A stretch of DNA of 21,084 nucleotides from CALCKW01 sp033852095 (GTDB taxonomy: Bacteria > Pseudomonadota > Gammaproteobacteria > CALCKW01). This document shows positions 8,942 to 17,417 of this stretch, piece after piece. The stretch lies in the NCBI GenBank assembly GCA_033852095.1, contig JAWSVD010000052.1, positions 1-21,084 on the forward strand. Direction: 5' to 3'. The notes below the pieces were generated by a model. The model was given only the letters and a program-made list of their open reading frames with translations. It was not told where the DNA came from and did no database searches. The translations under genes were made by a program, and so were the position numbers. Numbering within the stretch: position 1 is the first letter of the stretch; each line of letters opens with the position of its first letter.

Positions 8942-9084
8942 GGCATTCTCCTGTTGAACAGCCTGATTCAGTGGCGACTATTCTACGCAGTCACTTAGGA
9001 ATAAAATCGCCATTTACCCTTAAAACCTGGTCACCCAAGGTGTATCCTGCTAACTCTCGGGAACCGAATAGATCATTCTCTTCA

Positions 9085-9569
9085 ATGAAACCTCTAGACA
9101 AAACCAATCTTCAAATGCATGACCTGATGCAAACAGACGGCCGCATATCCAACGCAAAACTGGCTGAACAATTGTCCCTGAGTGACCCCCCTGCTGGCGA
9201 CGACTAAAACAACTGGAAAAATCCGGCATCATCGAAGGCTATCAGGCTAAGCTGAATCGGCGAAAACTGGGCTTGGGCATCATGGCCTTTGTGCAGCTCA
9301 GCTGCTCCGAGCACAGCTAGGAAGCTACTGAAGAATTTCAGCGCATCATTGAAGACAGCCCCTATATCCTGTCCTGCCACAAAACCACAAGCGACGATGA
9401 TTTTCTATTGATCACTGTTGCCCGCGATCTGGACGATTACAGCGACTTCCTCGACACGGTGCTGCGCAAACTGCCCGGCGTGACCAGTATCCGCTCCTAC
9501 CTGTCGCTGCGGGAGATGAAAGAATCGACTCGATTACCTATCGATAACCTGCTGCGTTTGCCGCTATAG
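9085..9569 (+). pseudogene. Lrp/AsnC-family transcriptional regulator pseudogene
   Basis: A remnant of an Lrp/AsnC regulator (about 160 residues when repaired): a winged helix-turn-helix that binds operators, plus a RAM effector domain. MKPLDKTNLQMHDLMQTDGR and ISNAKLAEQLSLSD are the usual N-terminal start. A C6 run at 9186-9191 shifts the frame; a seventh C would restore DPPCWRRLKQLEKSGIIEGY. In that frame KLGLGIMAFVQLS follows, then a TAG at 9318-9320 (EHS-stop-EATEEF). The RAM domain continues with DDDFLLITVARDLDDY and LPGVTSIRSYLSLREMK to the TAG at 9567-9569. It is divergent from the alcohol dehydrogenase/proC operon with 143 bases between, the usual layout for a local regulator. Two lesions make function very unlikely unless they are sequencing errors. 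Confidence 0.85.
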
Positions 9570-9794
9570 CTTGCGCGGATTCTGCTTGCTCGGTTGGCAT
9601 GAGTTCGAGAAATCGGAGAATTTCTGCACTGCCTACAAGCACTGGCAATTTGCTGGGAATCTGGAATAATTGACGACAACACAGTGCGCCTTCGAAGACC
9701 TTTTAGGGCACCTAAGGCTCAGCCAATAAAATAGCGGGCTTTCGGTACGGGCCTGTATCACAACACCATCTTTCAGAAAACACCGGACCTTTAA

Positions 9795-10751
9795 ATGAAG
9801 CAATGCCCACACCCTAACAGCGCAAGCCGTGCCCCTTGGGTCGGCATCGACTGGGGAACCAGCAACATACGTGCGTATCGCATGGCCGCTGACAACAGCC
9901 TGATCGACAGCTGCTCGAAAAAAATCCATATCAGCGACTGCGCGCAAGCTGGTTTTGAATCGATATTGAATGAGCTGCTCGCGCCTTGGCAGCTGCCGGC
10001 ACACACGCCCACGCTTATGTGCGGCATGGCCGGCAGCAAAATGGGTTGGGTAGAGGCGCCTTACGTCAACTGCCCCGCCACAGTAGACGCGCTGCTGCAA
10101 CAATCCGTTGCCGTGCCCCATCACCCGCACATCAGCATCATCCCCGGCCTGTCTTATGTGGATGAGGATGGCGGCTTCGATGTGATGCGTGGCGAGGAAG
10201 TGCAGTTGCTGGGATTGTTTGATTCAAAGCATTTTTCCAGCGGCACCATCTGCGCTCCCGGCACCCACACAAAATGGGTCTACGCCAAAGACAAAATCAT
10301 AGAGCGCTTCCGTACCACCATGACAGGCGAGTTATTCTCAGTACTGAGCGAACACAGCATATTGCGACAATCGCTTGATGCCGAAACAGAATCAGCGGAG
10401 GCCGGCGCTGGTTTTGAACGGGGCTTAGAAACAGTGTCCAGCAGCGACCACCTGCTCGCCGACCTGTTCAAGGTGCGCACGGATGCGTTGTTCGGTGTCG
10501 CACCGGAGCAAAGCGGCGCCGACTATCTATCTGGCTTGCTGATCGGTCATGACGTCAAGCAGTCCGTCAGTCAGCAACAGGCCGGCAATGCGGTTATCCC
10601 CATCATCGGCCCGCCGGCCATGTCTGCTCGTTACCAGCGCGCCTTGCGGCACTTTGGTTTCCAGAGCGAGATACTGGACGCCAATCACATCACGCTCGCC
10701 GGGCTCATTTCAGCGCGCGAACAACAAGTCGCAGGAGTAAAAGATCAGTGA
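9795..10751 (+). CDS. dgoK: 2-dehydro-3-deoxygalactonokinase
   Basis: A 318-residue sugar-acid kinase of the DgoK family, phosphorylating 2-dehydro-3-deoxy-D-galactonate at the 6-position with ATP in the De Ley-Doudoroff route. The N-terminal WVGIDWGTSNIRAYR (residues 15-29) is the family's ATP-binding start. Further landmarks are CGMAGSKMGW (about 76-85), VMRGEEVQLLG (about 130-140), CAPGTHTKWV (about 155-164) and a C-terminal AGLISAREQ. Length is about normal (roughly 290-330). The ATG at 9795 has only a weak upstream site. It overlaps dgoA by four bases (GTGA), so the two enzymes are translationally coupled and catalyse consecutive steps. No galactonate dehydratase (dgoD), transporter or GntR-type regulator is in the window; the 225-base gap before it holds no clear promoter. 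Confidence 0.93.
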   Translation: MKQCPHPNSASRAPWVGIDWGTSNIRAYRMAADNSLIDSCSKKIHISDCAQAGFESILNELLAPWQLPAHTPTLMCGMAGSKMGWVEAPYVNCPATVDALLQQSVAVPHHPHISIIPGLSYVDEDGGFDVMRGEEVQLLGLFDSKHFSSGTICAPGTHTKWVYAKDKIIERFRTTMTGELFSVLSEHSILRQSLDAETESAEAGAGFERGLETVSSSDHLLADLFKVRTDALFGVAPEQSGADYLSGLLIGHDVKQSVSQQQAGNAVIPIIGPPAMSARYQRALRHFGFQSEILDANHITLAGLISAREQQVAGVKDQ

Positions 10752-11404
10752 GTGCAAAATCCGATATCAGCAAACGCATGCTGAGCAGCGCACTAGAACG
10801 CTGCCCAAGCATCGCCATACTTCGCGGGCTGACACCCGACAAGGCCGTGGAAGTCGGCCACTGCTTGATCGACGCGGGTATCAAGGTACTCGAAGTGCCG
10901 CTCAACTCACCCGATGCCTGCCGCAGCATCGAGCGCATGGCAGCAGCCTTTGGCGACAGCGCCCTGATAGGCGCCGGCACGGTGCTGAGCCCACAGCAGG
11001 TGCAGCAGGTGCATGACGCGGGCGGCAAGATCATCATCAGCCCCAATACCAACACCGAGGTGATAAGCCACAGCAAATCACTGGGATTGATATCGCTGCC
11101 GGGCAGCCAGACTGTATCCGAGGTCTTTCAAGCCTTGGACGCTGGCGCTGACGGCATCAAGGCATTTCCCGCCAACGCCATCCCGCCCGATGTGATACAC
11201 GCCTGGTTTGCGGTGCTGCCCGCGGATACACTGTTGATCCCCGTGGGCGGTATCAACGCCGGCAACCTCGAGCAGTTCTGGGCCGCCGGTGCGCGCGGTT
11301 TTGGCATTGGATCGTGGTTATACACGCCCGCGTACAGCTTGCAGCAGATACGCGAGAACGCTGAAAACCTGATCAATGCAAGCAAGTGCCTGACCTCCGT
11401 CTAA
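10748..11404 (+). CDS. dgoA: 2-dehydro-3-deoxy-6-phosphogalactonate aldolase
   Basis: A 218-residue class I aldolase of the KDPG/KDPGal family that splits the DgoK product into pyruvate and glyceraldehyde-3-phosphate. The Schiff-base lysine is Lys138 in DGIKAFPA and the catalytic glutamate is Glu49 in VLEVPLNSP. Their 89-residue spacing equals that of Glu37/Lys126 recalled for E. coli DgoA. LIGAGTVLSP (about 73-82), IISPNTN (about 96-102) and PVGGIN complete the barrel. EVPLNSP favours the galactonate enzyme over Eda, which usually has a threonine-rich EITLRT-like segment there. The start is GTG at 10748, inside the dgoK stop, with AGGAG about 9 bases upstream. The N-terminus is about 12 residues longer than that of E. 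coli DgoA. It converges on the LamG lipoprotein gene 82 bases away. Confidence 0.93.
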   Translation: MSAKSDISKRMLSSALERCPSIAILRGLTPDKAVEVGHCLIDAGIKVLEVPLNSPDACRSIERMAAAFGDSALIGAGTVLSPQQVQQVHDAGGKIIISPNTNTEVISHSKSLGLISLPGSQTVSEVFQALDAGADGIKAFPANAIPPDVIHAWFAVLPADTLLIPVGGINAGNLEQFWAAGARGFGIGSWLYTPAYSLQQIRENAENLINASKCLTSV

Positions 11405-11486
11405 GCCCGACACTGAGCGGCCAAATGCCGCAAACAATCTACAGCCACAAGTGCAGCACGGGAAACAGCACACGGGACCAACAATT

Positions 11487-12881
11487 TTAGCGGGCGATGT
11501 TCAACACTTCGTCCGCTGTCAGGGGCCGGTTGTATATACGCATATCATCGAGGTAGGCACCGTTCAAAAAGAACTGCGTGCCGTGTGCCATTGCACCAAA
11601 ATACAAGGGCCCACTGGTCTTCATCTGCGACCAGTCCATGGTGTTGATTGAATCGTCGGCACTGGTGAGCGTAACATCCGCCTCCGCCCCGTCAAAGAAG
11701 ATCTGCACGTGCTCGCCACTGGGCAACAGATCAACAATGTCCACGTTATAGGCAAAGTGATACCACTGGCCATCCTGCACAAAACCCGCGTCACTGATCA
11801 CCTTGCCACCTGCAGAGCCGTTGCCCGCCTCCAGGATGACTCTGTTGTCGAGTTGCTGATAGCTGTTCACGCCGATCTTGAAGCCGCTGACGGTTTCGGT
11901 GGGCGTGGTATTAGCCAATATGGTGTTGATATCCGCCTGCAAGAGCGGCAGGTATATCCAGGTCGTGACGGAGAATTGATCCCCCAGTTCGAAGGCTGCA
12001 TCGGACAAGCGCAAAAAGGACGCACCGTCAAAATACGCCGAGTGGCTGCCGGAGACATGCTCGGCATCAGAAAAGCTGACACCGCTGTTAAAATCGATGT
12101 GATTGCCCTCGCCCGACAAATCAGTGAGTGCGTTATCAAACTCGTACCAAGCAATCAATGACGCTGTATCGAGCGTGCTGAAGCCGAAGCCAAATCCCTC
12201 ACCCAGGGATTCCCCCGTCTGCGACTGCACATCGCTGCTCACCGTGATGTAATAATCACTGCCCGCTAGCCAGCTGCCACTGCTGGGGCTAATCTCGATG
12301 CTCAGGCCGCTGTTCACCAGGCTAATAGACACCGCTTGCAGCACGCCGCCCACCGTTACTGATACGGTGTTGAGATCAACTGTGGACGGCGCCAGTGCCG
12401 CATTAAAGGGGATGCGCACGGGACTCGCCGGATTCACCTCCACGGCGTTGATGGGCGGCACGAGATCGGAGACGACCACGTCGAAGATACCCGCCACAGG
12501 GGTCGCGCTGCCCAAGGGCATTAGCTCCCCCTCGACACCATCCGTGACCGCAGCCACCCACACGTAATAAGTGGTGCCGTTACTCAATCCCAGCACGGCC
12601 GCCGAAGTGCCACTGATGGAACCGACCGAATCGTTCAACAAGGTAGCTGTGGCCACAGAAAAGGCCGACTCTTCACTGTAATAGACCTTGTATTTGTCTG
12701 CCCCATTCACCGCTGACCACTGCAACCTCAGCTGGCCATCACCGCCGTAGACTGTGCCAACTGCGTTTGATTCATCAGCTGTGTCGGTGATGATGAGGCG
12801 ATCGCAAGCAGACGTCAGCCCCAATAGGGCAAACACGAGAACAAACTGTCCACACTTGCGTAAAAGACGATGAGAGAGCAT
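11487..12881 (-). CDS. Lipoprotein with fibronectin-III-like, Ig-like and LamG domains
   Basis: A 464-residue envelope protein. A lipoprotein signal (positive n-region HRLLRK, hydrophobic core to about 22, TSA-Cys26) is followed by an FN3-like domain (about 45-130, TYYVWVAAV). Next comes a Big_5-type Ig-like domain (about 140-235, IPFNAALAPSTVD and YYITVSSDVQSQTGE). A concanavalin A/LamG_3 domain fills about 243-464 (LIAWYEFDNALTDLSGEGNH, WYHFAYNVD, ending YLDDMRIYNRPLTADEV). Such proteins bind glycans or other surface ligands; no enzyme domain is present. The ATG at 12881 is preferred because AAGGA sits 8 bases upstream. The ATG at 12890 would overlap that site. Position +2 after the cysteine is Asp, which in E. 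coli retains lipoproteins in the inner membrane. The lipobox -3 residue is Thr, slightly unusual. Confidence 0.85.
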   Translation of the reverse strand: MLSHRLLRKCGQFVLVFALLGLTSACDRLIITDTADESNAVGTVYGGDGQLRLQWSAVNGADKYKVYYSEESAFSVATATLLNDSVGSISGTSAAVLGLSNGTTYYVWVAAVTDGVEGELMPLGSATPVAGIFDVVVSDLVPPINAVEVNPASPVRIPFNAALAPSTVDLNTVSVTVGGVLQAVSISLVNSGLSIEISPSSGSWLAGSDYYITVSSDVQSQTGESLGEGFGFGFSTLDTASLIAWYEFDNALTDLSGEGNHIDFNSGVSFSDAEHVSGSHSAYFDGASFLRLSDAAFELGDQFSVTTWIYLPLLQADINTILANTTPTETVSGFKIGVNSYQQLDNRVILEAGNGSAGGKVISDAGFVQDGQWYHFAYNVDIVDLLPSGEHVQIFFDGAEADVTLTSADDSINTMDWSQMKTSGPLYFGAMAHGTQFFLNGAYLDDMRIYNRPLTADEVLNIAR

Positions 12882-13302
12882 GGGAGTCATCCTTGACTTC
12901 AGGTTTGCCGGCTTATTTAAGTGCGTTTAACGCAAGTTTCAAGCCGAATCGCCCCCATTTTGGTCTTATCATTTGCTGCCAACAATGGCGTACAGCGGCC
13001 ATGAATATCCAAATTTAGGATTTTCATGTCAAATTGAATAGAGACCAATTTGCATAACACCCACTAATTTGGCCTGCCCATATCACAATAGCGCTCCCCC
13101 AATTAGCACCTAGTCCGGTATGGCGCATGCAACCGACCACCCCCACCTAAGGATGAAATTCATCGCTCTTTAAAATACACTGTATGCGCACTAAAAAAGG
13201 CATTACACCTTCACATAAGCAACAAATACCTTCCTACGATATCAGTCACGGCCTAGCCGAAGCAGCTGTTGATGCAGGGTGAAAAACAAACGGTGAAATC
13301 GA
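12882..13302. other. AT-richer divergent intergenic region with two short palindromes
   Basis: 421 bases, visibly lower in GC than the flanks, between two divergent genes. TGCGTT-T-AACGCA (12922-12934) lies about 40 bases before the lipoprotein start, and GATGAA-A-TTCATC (13152-13164) lies next to a TAAAAT (13171-13176). Both look like operator half-site pairs. A 32-codon frame (13184-13282, starting MRTKKGITPSHKQ) precedes the oxidoreductase but has no ribosome site; I do not call it a gene. Confidence 0.5.
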
Positions 13303-14316
13303 ATGAAATCATTTGTCTTAGAATCTTATGGCGGCGCCGAGTGCACTCATTTCGCAGAACGCGAGCTAGAGAATTTGGGCGCTCTGGATCTTAAGATCAA
13401 AGTAGTGGCAGCAGGCTTAAACCCCGTGGACAGCAAAGCCCGCGAAGGCAAGCTAAAGCTCATTTACAGCCCTAAACTGCCGGCAATCATGGGCAACGAA
13501 TTATCCGGAGAAGTGATTGCCATTGGCCCAGAGGTAACAAAATTCAAGTGCGGTGACAAAATCATCGCACGCACTGAAAAAGGCCGCTGGGGCGCATTCG
13601 CTGAATATGCATGCGCTGATGAAAGTGTCGCGGCCCTAGCACCCAAAACCATTGCCCTCGAAGAAGCCGCAGCCCTGCCCCTCGCAGGCCTAACCGCCTT
13701 GCAGGCACTGCGTGACGAGTTCGGAGCAAGCACTGGAAAGCACATACTGATCACCGGCGGGGCCGGTGGAGTCGGCACGCTCGCCATCCAAATTGCCAAG
13801 CTTCTCGGTGCTGAAGTCACCACCACCGCATCCCCGCGTGGCGAAGATCTCGTGCGCCAAATGGGCGCAGACCATGTCATTGACTACACCAACACCGAGC
13901 TAAGAGACTTGAGCACACGATTCGACGGTGTGTTTGATCTTGTGGGTGGCGATTCTTTAGAGAGCTGCTTTGAAATCACCAAGCCTGGCGGTACTGTGAT
14001 CTCTGTAGCGGGGCTACCAGAGCCGACAACCGCCAGCAAAGATCTGCAAGCAGGCCTGAAATTGAAGCTGATTTTCTGGGCAATCAGTTTCAAGCTGCGC
14101 CGACTCGCGGCAAAGGCCAACGTGAACTACCGATTTCTCTTGATGCACGCAAGCGGTGAGCAGCTCAAAGAGCTGGTTGAATTTGTCGACGCCGGAAAAC
14201 TAAGACCTGTTATCGACAAAAAATTCGCCTTTGAAAACATGGTCGATGCGATGGCCTATCTTGAAGCCGGCCGCGCAAAAGGAAAAGTCATCGTCGAAAT
14301 GAAAACGGGCGATTAG
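13303..14316 (+). CDS. Zinc-free MDR NADP-dependent oxidoreductase (quinone-reductase-like)
   Basis: A 337-residue medium-chain reductase of the quinone oxidoreductase / RTN4IP1-like branch. It contains ITGGAGGVGTLAIQIAK (about 150-166), the nucleotide-binding loop of the zinc-independent class. AAGLNPVDSKAREG (about 36-49) and GNELSGEV (64-71) are typical. The four-cysteine structural zinc lobe and the catalytic zinc cysteines are absent, which separates it from the dehydrogenase at 7871. The position after the second strand favours NADPH (TTTASPR). It probably reduces a quinone or an alpha,beta-unsaturated carbonyl; the substrate is unknown. The ATG at 13303 has a modest GGTG about 7 bases upstream. 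It stands alone, divergent from the lipoprotein and convergent with the binding protein. Confidence 0.9.
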   Translation: MKSFVLESYGGAECTHFAERELENLGALDLKIKVVAAGLNPVDSKAREGKLKLIYSPKLPAIMGNELSGEVIAIGPEVTKFKCGDKIIARTEKGRWGAFAEYACADESVAALAPKTIALEEAAALPLAGLTALQALRDEFGASTGKHILITGGAGGVGTLAIQIAKLLGAEVTTTASPRGEDLVRQMGADHVIDYTNTELRDLSTRFDGVFDLVGGDSLESCFEITKPGGTVISVAGLPEPTTASKDLQAGLKLKLIFWAISFKLRRLAAKANVNYRFLLMHASGEQLKELVEFVDAGKLRPVIDKKFAFENMVDAMAYLEAGRAKGKVIVEMKTGD

Positions 14317-14345
14317 ATCTCGGCGGTGCTAAGGATAAGCCGCCC

Positions 14346-14366
14346 AAGGAAGGGCGCCCTTGCCTT
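14346..14366. terminator. Possible bidirectional hairpin between convergent genes
   Basis: AAGG and AAGGGC are followed directly by GCCCTT and, after one bulged G, CCTT. It lies between the convergent stops at 14316 and 14406. It lacks a T-tract on either strand and has almost no loop, so the terminator call is tentative. Confidence 0.3.
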
Positions 14367-14405
14367 ATTAGTCCGATCTTTCAAACAGGCAGCTAAATTC
14401 CAGCA

Positions 14406-15185
14406 CTAGAAATTCGTATCAAGATTGTATCTCTCAAGTATACGATCCAGCGCACCGCTCTGCCGCAGCAGCTCCGTGCCTGTAACCAACTGGCGAGCCA
14501 GCTGCTTCGCAGAAGGGAACGATGCGGAAAAAGCCGCGTACACTGGATTCGCAGGCCACGGTGTGCTCACTTCCACAACATTGCCGCTTGCACCGAGTTT
14601 TTTGATGACATACTGCGCAACAGTCCTGTCCGAGAGCACCGCGTCGAGCCTGCCGCTGAGCAGTTTTCTAAAGTTTCGCTCTACCGACAGCTGCCCTGTG
14701 ATGTACGCACAGCGATCCGCATACTCACGTTCAAAACTCGCTATGTCCGGGCTCAGCTGATCGTAGGCGTAATCCTGCACGAGCCCAATGTCCGACAATT
14801 CCAACAAGGAGTCCGGCCCGTCGTAGCGCCATTCATTCCCCTTCAGAACATAAAAGGAGTACTTGCTGGCGCCCAGAGCTTTGACCGGGAAAACATAGTC
14901 TTCGCTGTCTATTTTGTACATGCCTGTCAGCACATTGTATCGACCAACCCGGACTTCATTGAGCAATCGAGAGTAAGCCATCTGCTGTGACTCAATACGA
15001 AATCCATCCGCGCCAAACACAGCCTTGAGGATATCGCTTATATAGCCCTCTTTTCCTCCCTCGAACTCAGGGTCACAGCTGTAGGGACACCAATCGTCGC
15101 GCGCAATTTTTAGCACCCGATCTTCCCCGAGCACAAGCCCGACGCTGGAGAATAGAATCACAAAAAAGGCAACCAGGTATTTTAT
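14406..15185 (-). CDS. Periplasmic solute-binding protein (SBP_bac_3-like), start codon uncertain
   Basis: A family-3-like extracellular solute-binding protein, about 259 residues. Visible features are LKIARDDWCPYSCD at the start of the mature part, GYISDILKAVF, a central YVFPVKALGASKYSFYVLKG and a second lobe with LLSGRLDAVLSDRTVAQYVIKK. A GTG at 15161 is the first ordinary start but leaves only a stub of signal peptide. The frame stays open upstream and encodes KYLVAFFVILFSSVGLVLG, a good signal peptide, beginning at an ATA codon (15185-15183) with GGGAG 9 bases before it (15199-15195). I therefore suspect initiation at AUA or a mutated ATG. No ABC permease or ATPase is adjacent; such orphans often serve sensing. 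It lies 215 bases downstream of the histidine kinase, on the same strand. Confidence 0.7.
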   Translation of the reverse strand: MKYLVAFFVILFSSVGLVLGEDRVLKIARDDWCPYSCDPEFEGGKEGYISDILKAVFGADGFRIESQQMAYSRLLNEVRVGRYNVLTGMYKIDSEDYVFPVKALGASKYSFYVLKGNEWRYDGPDSLLELSDIGLVQDYAYDQLSPDIASFEREYADRCAYITGQLSVERNFRKLLSGRLDAVLSDRTVAQYVIKKLGASGNVVEVSTPWPANPVYAAFSASFPSAKQLARQLVTGTELLRQSGALDRILERYNLDTNF

Positions 15186-15400
15186 GCTGTATGACTCCCA
15201 TCAGCTCAATCTTAAGTATCATCAGATATTCACATGCCTAGCGCCTGCCTGAGAAAAACTTGTGAAATATCCGTCGCGGTGTGAGGTTGACGCCACTGCA
15301 TCAGTGCGATATTAGCTCACACTGCCTGAAGTCAACTTGAAACGTGTTTGATACGACGCGGCTCCGATGTATTGGCTTAGTATGTACAGACAACGGGCGC

Positions 15401-16912
15401 TTAGCCAAGGTGTTTCGGCAAAGCTATCCGAAACGTACTGCCCTCGGGCGAGCTGTCGAAGCTAATTTCACCGCCCATCCGATCGACATGCCGCTTGACT
15501 ATGGACATGCCCAGTCCACTGCCCTCGGCGGCGCTGGTGTGAAATCGCTTGAATTTCTGGAATACCTCTCCTTGATGCTCCAGAGGGATGCCCAGCCCAT
15601 TGTCTGCGACGGAAATCTCTATTCTGTCGTTTTCTTCTACGATGGAAACCTCAACAAAGCGGTTTTCCTTTTGTAAATCGCAATATTTGATGCTGTTGAA
15701 AATAAGATTTTCACACACACGCGACAAGCGCGTCTTCTGCGCCAGCATCGGCTCACTTAAAGCGATATTTGTTCGAAACTCAACGCTGTTTTGTTTGCAC
15801 AGATACGAGAAATCATCGTTGATTGCCTTCAGCATAGACTCGACATCCACTTTTTCACGGTCATTATCGACGGTGTCTGCCTGCGCCAACGCAAGTAAGT
15901 CCACAATCAGTGTTTCCAATTTCAACATCTGCTTGGCAATCAGGCCGGCATTCTTCTTGGCTTCTTCCAGATCACCCGATTCAATATCTAACTCAATAAG
16001 ACTTGCCAACCCACGGGATGAGCTTAGGGGGGCCTTCAGGTCATGCGATGAGCGATAGGCGAATTGATCCAGCTCTTCATTTTTTATGCTCAATTCAGCG
16101 TTGCTGCGAAGCAGTGATTCCTCCAGCAGTTTGTACTTCGAAATTTGCGATCGGAACGAAGCAATCACTGTGGCAATGCCTAGGAACACCAGCACCGCGG
16201 CAAGCGTAAAATATCGATAAGCACCAATAAATTCATTGCGCACGGCAATGATATTTGTGTCGATCGGGTACGTGATTTCCAACAGACCACGGACATCCCC
16301 TGCTTTCCAGTCAGTTTTTGGGCTCTCTGGGTGCGTGTTGTGGCAGTTGACACAGGCGCCGCGCATTGTATCTGCGCGTGCATAACGAATAGACATCCGC
16401 CCTTCAACCGACTCAACCTTTGTGTACTGGGATTCGGGGTTTGCCAACAGATATTCCCACGCATTCTGACGAAATCCATCATGCAACCCCCCCTCCTGTA
16501 CCCGCCAAGGGAATGGGTAGGGACTGTACAGATAAGAGCGGGTGCCGCTGCCACTTCCACCAATCATTTTCCCAAGCTCAATGCTCATCGTCGCGGGCAA
16601 TGGAATTGCGCGAGGGTTATCTTTGTGCAGGTGAGTGATTTCGAATTCCGAGTGAATCACCTTCTCGACCACGTCCTGCGTATACAGCGTGCGAAATGCT
16701 GAAATAGTTTCACTCAGCGTTTTGGAATTTTCTCTAGCAGAAAACACAACAATTTTTTCAATCGCCTGAACGCCGCCAAGATAGACAAGCCCAAGTGAAA
16801 TCGTAAGTAAAATTGCAACGCTCCAATGAGCGTTCTTCTGAAACCAATGCGCCATAAATCTAAACCCGAACAATCGCTGACTTTCATTTAAAATTGTGCT
16901 TTGCGCAAACAT
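15401..16912 (-). CDS. Orphan histidine kinase with Tll0287-like (DUF3365) haem-type sensor
   Basis: A 503-residue membrane sensor kinase. TM1 is at about 31-50, a periplasmic DUF3365/Tll0287-like domain at about 55-225, and TM2 at about 233-252. A short coiled segment (about 258-285) leads into HisKA with His290 in SSHDLKAPL. The ATPase domain has the N-box around Asn406, DNGLG at 437-441 and GSGLG at 464-468. The sensor contains CVNCHN at 187-192, a CxxCH c-type haem attachment motif with His191 as ligand. Redox, NO or O2 sensing is therefore plausible. All catalytic boxes are intact. No response regulator is adjacent. Neither the ATG at 16912 nor the in-frame ATG at 16855 (MAHWFQK) has a good ribosome site, and the shorter start is a real alternative. 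The binding protein gene follows 215 bases downstream. Confidence 0.88.
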   Translation of the reverse strand: MFAQSTILNESQRLFGFRFMAHWFQKNAHWSVAILLTISLGLVYLGGVQAIEKIVVFSARENSKTLSETISAFRTLYTQDVVEKVIHSEFEITHLHKDNPRAIPLPATMSIELGKMIGGSGSGTRSYLYSPYPFPWRVQEGGLHDGFRQNAWEYLLANPESQYTKVESVEGRMSIRYARADTMRGACVNCHNTHPESPKTDWKAGDVRGLLEITYPIDTNIIAVRNEFIGAYRYFTLAAVLVFLGIATVIASFRSQISKYKLLEESLLRSNAELSIKNEELDQFAYRSSHDLKAPLSSSRGLASLIELDIESGDLEEAKKNAGLIAKQMLKLETLIVDLLALAQADTVDNDREKVDVESMLKAINDDFSYLCKQNSVEFRTNIALSEPMLAQKTRLSRVCENLIFNSIKYCDLQKENRFVEVSIVEENDRIEISVADNGLGIPLEHQGEVFQKFKRFHTSAAEGSGLGMSIVKRHVDRMGGEISFDSSPEGSTFRIALPKHLG

Positions 16913-17204
16913 AATACAATGCTGGACCTAGCCTGTTTGGACTAATACCGACATCGACCACGCCCTGTCAACCCTTGATATTTTTTCGGTTTCTTGTTGA
17001 CGGATGGGGATTTATCAGAGGAAGACGAATGACACACAAACAATCCAAAACACGCTTGTATTATAGTAGGTATGCATACAAACAACACGACATCCCAAAA
17101 CGAAGTAGACTTTGCATGTCAAGATCTGAAGACCCCCCTAACAACTGACCCCGTGATTTCACTCCCTTGACACATTGTCAATTTTCGATAAAACGTGCAA
17201 TTAC

Positions 17205-17342
17205 ATCCTACAGCGTCTCAACATCGACACAGATACTTGGCTATTGCTCGCGACGCCCTTCGAAGATACGGACGCTCGCTCCCCCCAGGATCGGGCCGGC
17301 CTAAATGCCAAACTCGCCCGCGCCTGCGAATGCACGCAATAG
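17205..17342 (+). pseudogene. Probable C-terminal remnant of a REP-associated Y1 transposase
   Basis: A 45-codon frame ending at TAG reads ILQRLNIDTDTWLLLATPFE, then about 12 residues, then AGLNAKLARACE. This resembles, as I recall it, the conserved C-terminal segment (IL.RL.ID...WL.L...FE ... L..AC) of the long REP-associated tyrosine transposases, the family whose N-terminal half is seen at 20680. There is no start codon, ribosome site or upstream domain, so if genuine it is a relic. The match rests on memory of the family pattern and a similarity search could overturn it. Confidence 0.4.
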
Positions 17343-17417
17343 AGATGGATCTGCAACACACCAGAAAACCCTCCTTCGCAATATTTACAATGGATTGTCT
17401 TGATCGTTGGATTTTTC

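Noticed and set aside
13184..13282. 32-codon small ORF upstream of the quinone-reductase-like gene
   Set aside because: No ribosome site and no recognisable content; it could be a leader peptide but cannot be supported.
16908..16940. Sigma-70 promoter directly before the histidine kinase (TATTAT)
   Set aside because: The hexamer 17 bases upstream matches the -35 consensus poorly.
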